A DNA stretch of 64,000 nucleotides from an uncultured Eubacteriales bacterium. GTDB lineage: Bacteria > Bacillota > Clostridia > Lachnospirales > Cellulosilyticaceae. Where the stretch lies: contig URVM01000003.1 of assembly GCA_900551325.1 (NCBI GenBank), positions 186,001 to 250,000 on the forward strand, read 5' to 3'. A model generated the notes under the pieces. That model was not told the DNA's origin, made no database searches, and saw nothing but the letters and a program-made list of their open reading frames with translations. Position numbers and translations under genes: made by a program. This document shows, piece after piece, positions 25,368 to 35,225 of the stretch (within the stretch, counting starts at the first letter, position 1; each line of letters starts with the position of its first letter).

Positions 25368-27198
25368 AACATACTCCTTTATTGAAAGTATTGGCACCGC
25401 ATCCTGAACATTTTACGCGGCATTGTGGTGTTGTAGTGGCTTCATGTGCTTTTTTACTTTCACGTATTAAGAAGTTCTTTGTTACACCAATATCTATATG
25501 ATCCCAAGGTAAGACCTCATCATAGTCACGTCTTCTATTTGCATAAAAGGCATAGTCTACACCAGCAAGCTCTGCTGCTTTAGCCCATTTATTTTCATCA
25601 AAGTGTTCACTCCAACTATCAAAAGTAGCACCAAGTTTATATGCTTCATAAATAAGGTTTGCAACACGTCTATCCCCTCTTGCAATAACAGCTTCTAACA
25701 CACTAGTTTTTGCATCATGGTGATTGTATTTAATTTGCTTACTCTTAATAGCACGTTTTAACATAACATGCTTTTCCATAAAGCTTTCACAAGTATCTTG
25801 TGGTTCCCATTGGAATGGTGTAAAGGCCTTTGGTACAAAGCAAGATGTACTTACTACAAGCTGTAGTGCACCTTGTCTCTTAGATTTTTCTATTTGATAA
25901 TACTCATGAACAATATTTTCAGCTAAAGCTGCAATACCTTCTACATCTTCTACAGTCTCTCCTGGTAAACCTAACATAAAGTAAAGTTTAACTCTATTCC
26001 ATCCACCGTTAAAAGCAAGATTACATCCTTTAAGAATCTCTTCTTCAGTAATATTCTTGTTAATTACATCACGCATACGCTGTGTACCTGCTTCAGGTGC
26101 AAAAGTTAAACTGCTTTTACGTACTTCTTGAACTTTTTGCATAAGTTCTACTGAGAAGGCATCAATACGTAGAGATGGTAATGAAATATTTACACATTCT
26201 TTTTCACAAAGCTCTACAAGCTCATTTGCAAAAGGTTGTAAGTCTTTATAGTCACTTGTACTTAAAGAAGCTAAGCTAATTTCTTCGTAACCTGTTGAAG
26301 CTAAAAGTTTCTTTGCATAATCAAGAAGTACTTCTTTAGATTTTTCTCTTACTGGGCGATAAATCATACCAGCTTGACAAAATCTACAGCCTCTTAAACA
26401 ACCTCTAAACATTTCTAAAGTAACACGATCATGTACTGCTTGAATCCAAGGAATAACTTGTGTAGTTGGATAGTATACTTCATCCATATCTGTCATAATA
26501 ACTTTACGAATTTTAGTTTTTGCTTTTGGATGAAGTGGACGCTTTTCTAAGATTGTTCCATCTTCTTTATATACTTCTTCATAAAAGCTTGGTACGTACA
26601 TACCTTCTATATCTAATAGAGCTTCTAAAAATTCAGCTCTTGTACGCCCTTCTTTCTTATACTGTTTGTAAAGGTCTAAAATGTCATCATAAGCAAATTC
26701 ACCTTCACCGATATAGAAAAAGTCAACAAAAGGTGCTAAAGGTTCTGGATTGTAAGCACAAGGACCTCCTGCTACTATAATAGGATCTTCTTCTGCACGA
26801 TCTTTGCTAAGTATTGGTATACCTGCTAAGTCCATCATATTTAAAATATTGGTATAGCTCATTTCATACTGAAGTGTAAATCCTAAGAAATCAAAATCTT
26901 TAAGAGATGTATGTGTCTCTAAAGAAAATAAAGGTATGTTTTGTTCACGCATAATCTTTTCCATATCTAACCATGGTGCAAATACACGTTCACAATAAGT
27001 ATCTTCACGTCTATTAAGGAAATGGTATAAAATTTGCATACCTAAGTGGCTCATACCAACTTCATATACATCTGGGAAAGCAAAGGCAAAACGTATATCT
27101 ACATTATTAATATCCTTTTTATAAGCGTTGATTTCCCCACCAATATAACGTGCTGGTTTATCCACTTGTTTTAAAATATGATCTGATAAAATGGTCAT
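25357..27198 (-). CDS. TIGR03960 family B12-binding/radical SAM protein
   Basis: About 613 aa. The N-terminal B12-binding-like domain contains FAFPDVYEVGMSHLGMQI and GGPCAYNPEPLAPFVD; the radical SAM core has GCLRGCRFCQAG (CxxxCxxC) and FAPEAGTQRMRDVIN. The C-terminus has a Cys-rich CRVKCSGCG. Function unproven; family members pair with TIGR03936. The start at 27198 is supported by TTGGAGGATGAAC; the in-frame start at 27222 has no ribosome-binding site. It overlaps the next gene by about 10 bp. Confidence 0.92.
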   Translation of the reverse strand: MTILSDHILKQVDKPARYIGGEINAYKKDINNVDIRFAFAFPDVYEVGMSHLGMQILYHFLNRREDTYCERVFAPWLDMEKIMREQNIPLFSLETHTSLKDFDFLGFTLQYEMSYTNILNMMDLAGIPILSKDRAEEDPIIVAGGPCAYNPEPLAPFVDFFYIGEGEFAYDDILDLYKQYKKEGRTRAEFLEALLDIEGMYVPSFYEEVYKEDGTILEKRPLHPKAKTKIRKVIMTDMDEVYYPTTQVIPWIQAVHDRVTLEMFRGCLRGCRFCQAGMIYRPVREKSKEVLLDYAKKLLASTGYEEISLASLSTSDYKDLQPFANELVELCEKECVNISLPSLRIDAFSVELMQKVQEVRKSSLTFAPEAGTQRMRDVINKNITEEEILKGCNLAFNGGWNRVKLYFMLGLPGETVEDVEGIAALAENIVHEYYQIEKSKRQGALQLVVSTSCFVPKAFTPFQWEPQDTCESFMEKHVMLKRAIKSKQIKYNHHDAKTSVLEAVIARGDRRVANLIYEAYKLGATFDSWSEHFDENKWAKAAELAGVDYAFYANRRRDYDEVLPWDHIDIGVTKNFLIRESKKAHEATTTPQCRVKCSGCGANTFNKGVCYEN

Positions 27199-27275
27199 GT
27201 TCATCCTCCAATAAATAGTCACTCTATCCGAGTGGTTTTATATTAACTTTTTCAAACTAATAAATAAATATCCAT

Positions 27276-27303
27276 AAAAAAAAGACTTATTAAAGTCTTT
27301 TTT
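27276..27303 (-). terminator. Terminator of the mreB-mgsA gene cluster
   Basis: Minus-strand hairpin AAAGACTT / AAGTCTTT with a short TAA loop, followed by a run of eight T. It overlaps the mgsA stop codon. Confidence 0.85.
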
Positions 27304-27700
27304 AACGGATTACTTCTCTCCAGCTTAAGTCTCCTCTTTCAAGGGCTTTTATTAAAAGTTCTGCTGTTGCTAGATTAGTTGCAATAGGAATATTGTGAAT
27401 ATCACAAAGTCTTTCTAATGCACCTACATCTGGTTCATGCATCTTTTGTGTTACAGGATCTCTTAAGAAGATTACCATATCCAATTGGTTATGTGCTATT
27501 TGTGCTCCTAATTGCTGAGCACCACCTAAATGACCTGCTAAATATTTATAAACATTTAAGTTTGTAGCTTCTTCTACTAATCTTCCTGTAGTTCCAGTAG
27601 CATATAAAGTATGTTTTGCTAATATATGTCGATAGGCAATTGTAAAATTTTCCATAAGCTTTTTCTTTGCATCATGTGCGATTAGTCCTATATTCATCAC
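27302..27700 (-). CDS. mgsA: Methylglyoxal synthase
   Basis: 132 aa. Converts dihydroxyacetone phosphate to methylglyoxal plus phosphate, a glycolytic overflow bypass. Motifs are IGLIAHDAKKKLM, LYATGTTGRLVEEAT (phosphate binding), GHLGGAQQLGAQIA and VIFLRDPVTQKMHEPDV with the conserved catalytic Asp region. It follows rodA by 8 bp and ends the shape/division cluster. Confidence 0.96.
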   Translation of the reverse strand: MMNIGLIAHDAKKKLMENFTIAYRHILAKHTLYATGTTGRLVEEATNLNVYKYLAGHLGGAQQLGAQIAHNQLDMVIFLRDPVTQKMHEPDVGALERLCDIHNIPIATNLATAELLIKALERGDLSWREVIR

Positions 27701-27707
27701 TTACCTC

Positions 27708-28832
27708 CTAAAACATGTTTTTTTCTTTTCTCATTCCAACGTTTAATACGAGCCCCATTCCGATCATGTTGGCCCAAAGTGAACTTCCACCATAACTAAT
27801 GAAAGGAAGTGGTAATCCTGTATTAGGTAATAAGCTTGTTACAACCCCCATATTTACGAAAGTCTGCATAGCAATCATACCCATATATCCAGCGATAATA
27901 AACCGGCCAAACTCATCCGGGGCCGAATAAGCAATCCACAGCCCTCTTCCTATCATAAAAATAATAATACTTAGTATGATTAAAATACCGATAAAACCAA
28001 ATTCTTCTGCTATAATTGCTACAATAAAGTCATTATGTGATTCTGGTAAGTAATTGAGCTGACTAATGGCTCCCTTGTAAAGTCCTTTTCCCTCAAGGCC
28101 ACCTGATCCTATAGCATGAACAGACTGATTTGTTTGGTAGTTCTCACCCAAATCATCTCCACCATGAACTTTAGTTACAATACGGTCTCTTTGATAATCA
28201 GGAATAATCTTCTGATTAGGGTTTGCAATAATATATGTGAGTAAAATACCTGCTACAACTGCTATAACCGCTGCTGAGCCAAACATAACTTTCAAATCAA
28301 GTTTACTTATAAATAATTGTACCACTAAAATACCTAAAATGACAAGGCTAGTCGATAAATTAGGTTGCCTATTAACAAGTATAAAAGGAACAAAATGGAA
28401 CATACCTACAATAAATAATGACTTAAAAGAATTGATTTTATCGTTATATTTATCAAGCATTTTAGCTGTACAAAGTATAACACCTATTTTAGCAAATTCA
28501 GAAGGTTGAATAGTCATTGGCCCTATTTCAATCCATCTTGTTGCACCATTTACATTTTTCCCAACAAAGAAAACAGCAATGAGCAAAAGATTGATACCGA
28601 TATAAATAGGAATATACCACTCACCTAAAAAATGATAATCAATTGCCATAACAAAGATCATAAGTATAATCCCTGTTATAAAGAAAAGCAATTGCATCTT
28701 TAATATTTCAGTGTCTCCTGAATAAGTGGTTGCACTACTTATAGCTAACATGCCTATTCCAATAAGGGCAAACATACACAAAATCATCCAATAATCAATA
28801 CTTTTAAAATGTTCCTTTTTTAAGTTGAACAT
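27708..28832 (-). CDS. rodA: Rod shape-determining protein RodA (SEDS glycosyltransferase)
   Basis: 374-aa polytopic SEDS-family peptidoglycan polymerase with about ten membrane helices. Signatures are MTIQPSEFAKIGVILCTAKM (SEDS Pro-Ser), the loop AIGSGGLEGKGLYKGAISQL, LPESHNDFIVAIIAEEFGF, and TGLPLPFISYGGSSLWANM at the C-terminus. It functions with the class B PBP encoded upstream (30.7-33.8 kb) in lateral wall synthesis. It is preceded by minE. Confidence 0.95.
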   Translation of the reverse strand: MFNLKKEHFKSIDYWMILCMFALIGIGMLAISSATTYSGDTEILKMQLLFFITGIILMIFVMAIDYHFLGEWYIPIYIGINLLLIAVFFVGKNVNGATRWIEIGPMTIQPSEFAKIGVILCTAKMLDKYNDKINSFKSLFIVGMFHFVPFILVNRQPNLSTSLVILGILVVQLFISKLDLKVMFGSAAVIAVVAGILLTYIIANPNQKIIPDYQRDRIVTKVHGGDDLGENYQTNQSVHAIGSGGLEGKGLYKGAISQLNYLPESHNDFIVAIIAEEFGFIGILIILSIIIFMIGRGLWIAYSAPDEFGRFIIAGYMGMIAMQTFVNMGVVTSLLPNTGLPLPFISYGGSSLWANMIGMGLVLNVGMRKEKNMF

Positions 28833-28877
28833 AAATCTCTTTCCCCTTTCTTGCTTATGGGCTATAAGTTTAACCTT

Positions 28878-29156
28878 TTATCTCATTTTTTTTAGATTTT
28901 TAATCGGGATATTAGCGGATAAAACAGGGGCTTTGTTACCACTTTTATCACAATCCATTGTAGATACTTCGATATTGAAATCCTCTGAATCAATATCTAC
29001 ATACTTTGAAATAACTTCTATAATATCTGAACGCATCATTTCTAATAGCTCAGTGGAGCAATTCATACGATCATGAATAAGTACAAGTTTTAATCTATCT
29101 TTAGCTACGTTGCTAGAGTTATTCTTCTTACTAAATAATTGACTAAAATCCAGCAT
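28878..29156 (-). CDS. minE: Cell division topological specificity factor MinE
   Basis: 92 aa. The N-terminal amphipathic segment (MLDFSQLFSKKNN) and anti-MinCD region (VAKDRLKLVLIHDRMNCS) precede the dimerising domain. MinE drives MinD off the membrane so that MinCD blocks division near poles. It lies 21 bp after minD. Confidence 0.94.
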   Translation of the reverse strand: MLDFSQLFSKKNNSSNVAKDRLKLVLIHDRMNCSTELLEMMRSDIIEVISKYVDIDSEDFNIEVSTMDCDKSGNKAPVLSANIPIKNLKKMR

Positions 29157-29177
29157 TTCTTTCCCCCCTCTAGGCCA

Positions 29178-29975
29178 TTAGTTGTTAAACCCGAACATTT
29201 TTCTTATCTTATCTATAAATCCATTACCCATTTCTAAATCTAAGAAAGGTACTTCCTCACCTTCAATACGCTGGGCAACATTTCTAAATGCCTTACCTGC
29301 AAGTGAATTTTTATCTGATACGGCAGGTTCACCTTTATTTGTAGTAATAACAATGTTTTCATCATCAGGTACTACACCGATAAGATCAATAGCTAGAATT
29401 TCAACCACATCATCCATAGCCATCATATCACCACGCTTAACCATATTCATACGTACACGGTTAATAATAAGTTGTGTATTAGATACACCATTTGCTTCTA
29501 GTAAACCTATAATACGATCTGCATCACGTACTGCAGATACTTCTGGTGTTGTAACAACGATGGCACGGTCTGCACCAGCAACCGCATTTTTAAAGCCTTG
29601 TTCAATACCAGCAGGACAATCTACAATAATATAATCAAACTCTTCTTTTAAGCTTGTACAAAGTTTTTTCATTTGTTCAGGGCTTACAGCATCTTTATCA
29701 CGAGTTTGGGCAGCAGGTAGTAAAAATAAACCATCATATCGCTTGTCTTTAATAAGAGCTTGTTTAGTACGACATCTACCCTCTACTACATCCACTAAAT
29801 CATATACAATACGATTTTCAAGCCCCATAACAACATCTAAATTTCTAAGTCCAATATCTGCATCTAATAATACCACTTTTTTCCCAAGCAGATTTAATGC
29901 AGTACCTATATTAGCAGAGGTTGTAGTTTTACCTACTCCTCCTTTACCTGATGTAACAACAATTACTTCGCTCAT
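29178..29975 (-). CDS. minD: Septum site-determining ATPase MinD
   Basis: 265 aa. ParA/MinD ATPase with deviant Walker A GKGGVGKTTTSAN, VVLLDADIGLRNLDVVMGLE and DYIIVDCPAGIE (Walker B). The C-terminal amphipathic membrane-targeting helix is visible as GFIDKIRKMFGF. It recruits MinC to the membrane. minC-minD-minE are contiguous. Confidence 0.97.
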   Translation of the reverse strand: MSEVIVVTSGKGGVGKTTTSANIGTALNLLGKKVVLLDADIGLRNLDVVMGLENRIVYDLVDVVEGRCRTKQALIKDKRYDGLFLLPAAQTRDKDAVSPEQMKKLCTSLKEEFDYIIVDCPAGIEQGFKNAVAGADRAIVVTTPEVSAVRDADRIIGLLEANGVSNTQLIINRVRMNMVKRGDMMAMDDVVEILAIDLIGVVPDDENIVITTNKGEPAVSDKNSLAGKAFRNVAQRIEGEEVPFLDLEMGNGFIDKIRKMFGFNN

Positions 29976-30005
29976 GCTTATCCCCCTTTATACTTTCTAT
30001 TCTAA

Positions 30006-30689
30006 TTATTCTACCATATGATTAAATGTTTTAAAATCAATTTCTTCCACATAGATTTGATCGTCATTTACATAAGCAATTTGAGGCATTTGTGCTTTAT
30101 TACGACTTACCACATCACCTTCTGGTGGCTGGGCAATAACATGACGTATCCCTATTTGCATAGGATGCATATTTGTAGCTAAGATAAACGGATTTTTAAA
30201 CTGTTCATCAAGACCTGCATGCACTTTTCCATTTAACGTGCCCATAATGATAATATTCCCATCTGCTGTTATAACACCACCTGGATTCACATCCCCAATA
30301 ACAACTACACTCCCCCTAAAGTCAATATGTTGCCCTGACCTTACTATACCATAATGGTATTTGGTCAAGGAAACATTTGGCTTATTCATTTCTTCTAGTA
30401 ACATTCTTATTTGATCTTCTGATTTTTCACTTTTAGTTTGATCAAAATCATGAATAAATGCTACATTAAGGATATTTTGATGAGTCAAAAGACTCATCAA
30501 AGCGTCTTGTTGCTCCTTAGATAACTTGCGTCCTTTAAAACGCATATTTACTTTTGCTCCACTAAAAAATTTTTTTGAACTTTCTAGTTTTTCTATAAAA
30601 CTATCCATTAATGCTTCAAAAGGTGCTGTTTCGTTTAGCATAACAGTAATACCATCAACAGACCCTTTAAATACAACAAGATTATCCAT
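30006..30689 (-). CDS. minC: Septum site-determining protein MinC
   Basis: 227-aa FtsZ assembly inhibitor. The N-terminal domain (residues 1 to about 100) antagonises FtsZ. The C-terminal beta-helical domain is marked by VRSGQHIDFRGSVVVIGDVN, GGVITADGNIIIMGTLNG and VHAGLD. A short perfect inverted repeat (30477-30486 with 30491-30500) falls in the coding region. It lies 30 bp before minD and follows the PBP2 gene. Confidence 0.93.
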   Translation of the reverse strand: MDNLVVFKGSVDGITVMLNETAPFEALMDSFIEKLESSKKFFSGAKVNMRFKGRKLSKEQQDALMSLLTHQNILNVAFIHDFDQTKSEKSEDQIRMLLEEMNKPNVSLTKYHYGIVRSGQHIDFRGSVVVIGDVNPGGVITADGNIIIMGTLNGKVHAGLDEQFKNPFILATNMHPMQIGIRHVIAQPPEGDVVSRNKAQMPQIAYVNDDQIYVEEIDFKTFNHMVE

Positions 30690-30704
30690 ATTTAATCCTC
30701 CCCA

Positions 30705-33700
30705 CTAAGGTGTAAACATATTGTCAAGACTTGTCTTAGGTGTTTCTTTTCCTAAGTTAAAATACTCAGATAAGATATCCCTGGAGATTTCTTGACCATA
30801 AGTTCCTTGGCCATATGCATTATATACCGTTGTAACAATTGCAATCTCTGGATTATCATACGGTGCAAAGCCAACAAACCAACTATGTTCATCGTTATTT
30901 TCTTGTGCAGTACCTGTTTTAGCAGCTATAGGTATTTCATAGTGTTTAAAGATTTGTCTTGCTGAACCTAGTGTACCGTGTGTAACTTGATACATACCTT
31001 GATAAACACTTTCTAGTGTAGAAGGCTTAAGTTCAAGTTTATTATAAATACTTGGCTCAGTAGCTACATAGCCTTTATCTGATTTTACATCATTCACTCC
31101 ATTAATAATACGTAAGTTATATACATTTTCGCCATTAGCTAAAGCTGCAATATAACGTCCCATTTGAATTGGAGTAAAGGCATTATCACCTTGTCCAATA
31201 GCTGTACGTACTGTTGTACCATCAGTCCATGATAACCTTAGACCTGAAAGTATTTCATTTGCCAGGCTGTTAATTAAGCCTTGTTTAAATTTATTTAATA
31301 AATCTTTCTTATAAAAATCTATATTTTCATCTATTGTTTCAATACGATTTTTAAGTGTGGCAACAACCTCTGAATTAGGTTCAGTTTTCACTTGTCTGTT
31401 ATAGACAATATTATAAGCATACTCATAAGCATCTAAGATTTCATATTGATCCATGTCATCAATAACTTTGTTAATTTGAGCATCTAAATGTTCAGCTAGC
31501 ATTTGCTCTATTACAATAATTAATTGAGCTTTTGCCTTGTTACGTAAAGATACTTCCTTTGTATCATGAATAGTTCCTTCTAGAATCTGCTCAAGATAAG
31601 CTTTTGATTCTGTTTGTAAACTAAGTTGCATTTGCTTATATGCACTTTCGATAATAGATGGTAACTGATCTTCAAACTCATCTTGGTATAAAGATTCAAG
31701 TCCTCTTCTTAACTCATATTGAGCTAAGAAATCAATTTGTTCATCTATACTTTCACCCGCTCCATTTACAATTGGATAAATACCTTTTTCCATTGATTCT
31801 TGGATCTTTTCTGTATAGCTTTTAAGTTTATCTTCATCTAATTTACGTATAGCATTAAATCTTTCTGCTATTTGATTTTTAACAAGGTTATATGGTGTAG
31901 AAATATTTGGTGGTGATTCAGCAAGTTCTATACCTGTTTTTTGATCTAAACCAAACATTTCAACATATTTGGTAAGCATATCGATGCCACCATATGGTGC
32001 ACCACCTTTTAAACCTAGTTGGTATGCCACTTCGAAGAAATAATAGTTACAAGATACTTCTAGTGCCTTATACAAATCAACACTTCCATGTCCATGCCCA
32101 TTATTTGTATAGATCCAACAACGTGGTGCTGGGTTTCCTGCTTTTTCAAAGACCCCTGAATCATATATAGTCGTATTAGGTGTAATAACCCCTTCTTCGA
32201 GTCCTGCAATAGCACTAATCATTTTGAAGGTTGAACCAGGTGCTTTTGCAGTCATTAAAGCTCTATTCCAAAGCATGCTACGTTCATCGAACAAAGTATT
32301 GTAATAACTATTAAAGTTAGTTGTCATTTCATTACTATTATAAGAAGGATAGCCTACTAAGGATAAAACCTCACCTGTAGCTACATCAATAACAACTGTA
32401 GATGCACTAAATGGTGTAACTGACATTTGATTTGGTTTTAAAGTGCCTTTTTCTAGTTGGTCTATAATTGTATACTCTGTTGAACCATTTCTATTATTCT
32501 TAAAGTTTGTGATGGTTTCAGGTGAAAGATTAACAGCACCTTGTTCATGAAGTACAAGCAACATTTCTTTTTCAGTAAAATCACCTGTGCCTTCTTCTAA
32601 CAATTGAGCTAGAAGTTCTAAAGGTGTCATAGTTTCTTTTACAACTGCATCTAACCCATTATACTTATCCATTAATCTTTTATAAATAACATGTTGTGTA
32701 GAGTCTTCTGGTGCTTTTTCCATTTCTTTTATATCTATTTGACTACTTTTAATCATAGATACAATGACTTCCTTGCTGGTTAAAGAAAAAGCTTTTGGGT
32801 TTGTCCCCTTTAATTTTTCAATAATAGCTTCACTTAAATGCTTTTCTATACTATTATAAGCTACACGTTGTAAATCTAAATCAATGGTTAGGAATACATC
32901 ATTTCCAGGAATAGCATCTTCCTTTTCAATGGTATGTACACGTCTTCCCACATTGTCTACTTCTACCCTTTCAAGTCCCTTCTTGCCTCGAAGTTCACTT
33001 TCCATGGTCTTTTCTACACCTTCATGACCTACAATATCATCCTTATCATAGCCCTGGTCTTTCATTTCATTATACTGAGCTTCTGTAATGGTACGTGTAT
33101 AACCAATAAGGTTACCTAAAACTTCTGGTTCAGTATAATGTCGTACAGCCTCTACATTGACAACAACACCAGGAAAATCATTGTGATGCTCTTCAAGATA
33201 GGCGATGGTTTCATTGGAAACACCTACAGCTACTTTTACTGTCTTATATTTACTATAAGCTAACTTATACATTTCTGTACGAAGAGCAATAACTTTTCTT
33301 GCCTCTTCATCACTCATACTTTCATCAATTTCGTATTTTTCTTTTAAGTAATCGATGACACCATCAGCAGATTTTAATAGGAGTTCTTGTCGATGTTCTT
33401 CATTATTGTAAGGAATAGAGTACATAAACTGGTTAATGCCTGTCTTGCCTGTTGTATACTCAAAAGGTGCTTCTTTAGAAATAGGAATTTCATCGATATA
33501 GGTATCCCCATTTTTTTCTAAAAGCTCTACAAGCTTTAATAAGACTTTATTTAAATCTTTTTTCTTCATTTGAACTTGTTGGTCAATACTAATAACATTT
33601 GTAGGTTTATTTACAGCTAGTGGTCTACCATAGCGATCATAAATAAGTCCTCTAGGCGCTTCAATTTGTATACTTCGTTCAACACTTGCGCGTAAATTAT

Positions 33701-33839
33701 TAGCGTATTTATCGTGGTCTATGATTTGAAGTTGATAAAACTTCCCTGTTATAACTAAAAACAGTAACCCAATACCAACAAACATTAAAAAAAGTCTATT
33801 TGATAAGATGTGGAGGATACTGTTAACCTTTTTTTTCAT
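30705..33839 (-). CDS. mrdA: Class B penicillin-binding protein 2 with two large insertions
   Basis: 1044-aa transpeptidase of the elongasome, far longer than usual PBP2 (about 600-700 aa). N-terminal membrane anchor at about residues 12-33; dimerisation domain; TP domain with S536-T-F-K539, S596-C-N598 and K974-T-G. Two extra segments are visible: about residues 330-475 between FLTIDLDLQRVAYNS and STVVIDVATGEVLS, and about 650-885 between TGIELAESPPN and SWTDGTTVRTAIGQGD. Both are rich in charged helical sequence. All catalytic motifs are intact. It lies 15 bp from mreD and precedes minC. Confidence 0.93.
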   Translation of the reverse strand: MKKKVNSILHILSNRLFLMFVGIGLLFLVITGKFYQLQIIDHDKYANNLRASVERSIQIEAPRGLIYDRYGRPLAVNKPTNVISIDQQVQMKKKDLNKVLLKLVELLEKNGDTYIDEIPISKEAPFEYTTGKTGINQFMYSIPYNNEEHRQELLLKSADGVIDYLKEKYEIDESMSDEEARKVIALRTEMYKLAYSKYKTVKVAVGVSNETIAYLEEHHNDFPGVVVNVEAVRHYTEPEVLGNLIGYTRTITEAQYNEMKDQGYDKDDIVGHEGVEKTMESELRGKKGLERVEVDNVGRRVHTIEKEDAIPGNDVFLTIDLDLQRVAYNSIEKHLSEAIIEKLKGTNPKAFSLTSKEVIVSMIKSSQIDIKEMEKAPEDSTQHVIYKRLMDKYNGLDAVVKETMTPLELLAQLLEEGTGDFTEKEMLLVLHEQGAVNLSPETITNFKNNRNGSTEYTIIDQLEKGTLKPNQMSVTPFSASTVVIDVATGEVLSLVGYPSYNSNEMTTNFNSYYNTLFDERSMLWNRALMTAKAPGSTFKMISAIAGLEEGVITPNTTIYDSGVFEKAGNPAPRCWIYTNNGHGHGSVDLYKALEVSCNYYFFEVAYQLGLKGGAPYGGIDMLTKYVEMFGLDQKTGIELAESPPNISTPYNLVKNQIAERFNAIRKLDEDKLKSYTEKIQESMEKGIYPIVNGAGESIDEQIDFLAQYELRRGLESLYQDEFEDQLPSIIESAYKQMQLSLQTESKAYLEQILEGTIHDTKEVSLRNKAKAQLIIVIEQMLAEHLDAQINKVIDDMDQYEILDAYEYAYNIVYNRQVKTEPNSEVVATLKNRIETIDENIDFYKKDLLNKFKQGLINSLANEILSGLRLSWTDGTTVRTAIGQGDNAFTPIQMGRYIAALANGENVYNLRIINGVNDVKSDKGYVATEPSIYNKLELKPSTLESVYQGMYQVTHGTLGSARQIFKHYEIPIAAKTGTAQENNDEHSWFVGFAPYDNPEIAIVTTVYNAYGQGTYGQEISRDILSEYFNLGKETPKTSLDNMFTP

Positions 33840-33853
33840 AACACCCTCCTATA

Positions 33854-34363
33854 TTAAAATATATTCCTTGTTTTCTTTTCTCTTGTTTCAAGTTTTTCGT
33901 TGATTAAGTAAATAAGCTGATAAATTACTAAAGATAAAGTTACTGTGTAAATAACTTCTGGAATAGCCAGTGTTTTAAGGAAGAAGAAAAGTTTCATCTT
34001 TCCTCTCATAATATAAATAAGTACAGAAATAAAACTTACAAAGAAACTACTAAAAAGTGTACAGAAAAAAGGCATGACAAAGTTTTCTCTATAAAAGTTT
34101 TTATTAAACTTACCACAGATATAACCTACTAATAAATAGGGGATAGCCTGCTGTCCTATAAACATACCAAAAGTTACATCATAAAATAGTCCAGCTGTAG
34201 CACCAATAATGGCGCCTTCTTTGCTTCCCCTAAGAAGAGCGAAGGAAACAATAATCATAAGTATGAAGTTAGGTGCTACTGCACCTATCCTTATTGTATC
34301 AAAAAGTGTCATTTCTAAAATATGTGTTAAAATAAGTAATATTCCTACTACAACTATACGCAT
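33854..34363 (-). CDS. mreD: Rod shape-determining protein MreD
   Basis: 169-aa protein with about five membrane helices (LILTHILEMTLFDTI, APNFILMIIVSFALLRG, and a basic C-terminal tail). The family is weakly conserved, but the position between mreC and PBP2 and the sequence GATAGLFYDVTFGMFIGQ are typical. Confidence 0.9.
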   Translation of the reverse strand: MRIVVVGILLILTHILEMTLFDTIRIGAVAPNFILMIIVSFALLRGSKEGAIIGATAGLFYDVTFGMFIGQQAIPYLLVGYICGKFNKNFYRENFVMPFFCTLFSSFFVSFISVLIYIMRGKMKLFFFLKTLAIPEVIYTVTLSLVIYQLIYLINEKLETREKKTRNIF

Positions 34364-34374
34364 CCATCTACCCT

Positions 34375-35208
34375 CTATTCTTTAGCATCTGTAGAAATAA
34401 TGAGTACACTTTCTAAATGCTTAAAATCTACAAATGGTTTAATATAGGCATACTGTGTTAGCCCATTTTTTCCTGTTGTAACTTCATCCACTGTACCAAT
34501 TGGTATACCAGGAGGATAAATATCACTTAAATGAGAGGTAATGATTTGGTCTCCCTTTACAATCTCAGATTCTACATCTATTTCTAATTTGCATAATCCT
34601 TTATTACCAAGTTCTACATCTCCTCTTAAAATACCTGTATCACCAGTTCTTACTACTTTAACACTAATGGCACTTCTATCATCTATAATAGAAAGAGCCA
34701 CTGATGAAAGAGGATTAACCTTAGTAACATGTCCTACAAGGCCACCACCAGATAAAAGTACATCATCTTCTTTTATGTTGTGTACAAGCCCTTTATCAAT
34801 ATTAAAGGACTTGTACCAGTTACTTGTATCTTTAGCAATTACATTCCCACCTAATGTAGGATAGTCTTCATAACGTTGTTTAAGCTCAAGAAGTTCTTTC
34901 AAACTTTCATTTTCACTTTTATACTGTGTAAGCATTGTATTTTGATAAAGCAGTCTATCGTTTTGCATTTTAAGTTCTTCATTTTCTTGAATAAGGTTTT
35001 CTACATTAACAAAGTAGTCACTTACTTCTTTTACTTGGTTACTTAAAAATTTAATGCCTGTCTTAAAAGGATAAGTTACCACATCTACTATACTACTAAG
35101 TGCAGAAACTTGATACTTTGCCCCAAGCACGATTCCAATAGAAAGAATTACAACCCCACTTACACTTACAATAATTAATTTCTTTTTAGCTTTTTGAGAT
35201 AATTTCAA
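34375..35208 (-). CDS. mreC: Rod shape-determining protein MreC
   Basis: 277 aa. A short cytoplasmic tail, one membrane helix (about residues 12-30), a coiled coil (about 65-105, LIQENEELKMQNDRLLYQNT) and a beta-barrel domain (GGNVIAKDTSNWYKSFNIDKG, SIIDDRSAISVKVVRTGDTG). It bridges MreB and MreD to PBP2. Contiguous with mreB (17-bp gap). Confidence 0.95.
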   Translation of the reverse strand: MKLSQKAKKKLIIVSVSGVVILSIGIVLGAKYQVSALSSIVDVVTYPFKTGIKFLSNQVKEVSDYFVNVENLIQENEELKMQNDRLLYQNTMLTQYKSENESLKELLELKQRYEDYPTLGGNVIAKDTSNWYKSFNIDKGLVHNIKEDDVLLSGGGLVGHVTKVNPLSSVALSIIDDRSAISVKVVRTGDTGILRGDVELGNKGLCKLEIDVESEIVKGDQIITSHLSDIYPPGIPIGTVDEVTTGKNGLTQYAYIKPFVDFKHLESVLIISTDAKE

Positions 35209-35225
35209 GGCCTCTTGCTCCTTGT

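Noticed and set aside
29182..29634. 150-codon plus-strand ORF opposite minD
   Set aside because: Ser/Thr/Ile-rich antisense shadow of minD; no ribosome-binding site or domain.
30477..30500. 10-bp inverted repeat with AAAA loop in minC
   Set aside because: Short and in AT-rich coding DNA; could be chance, with no positional logic comparable to the rng hairpin.
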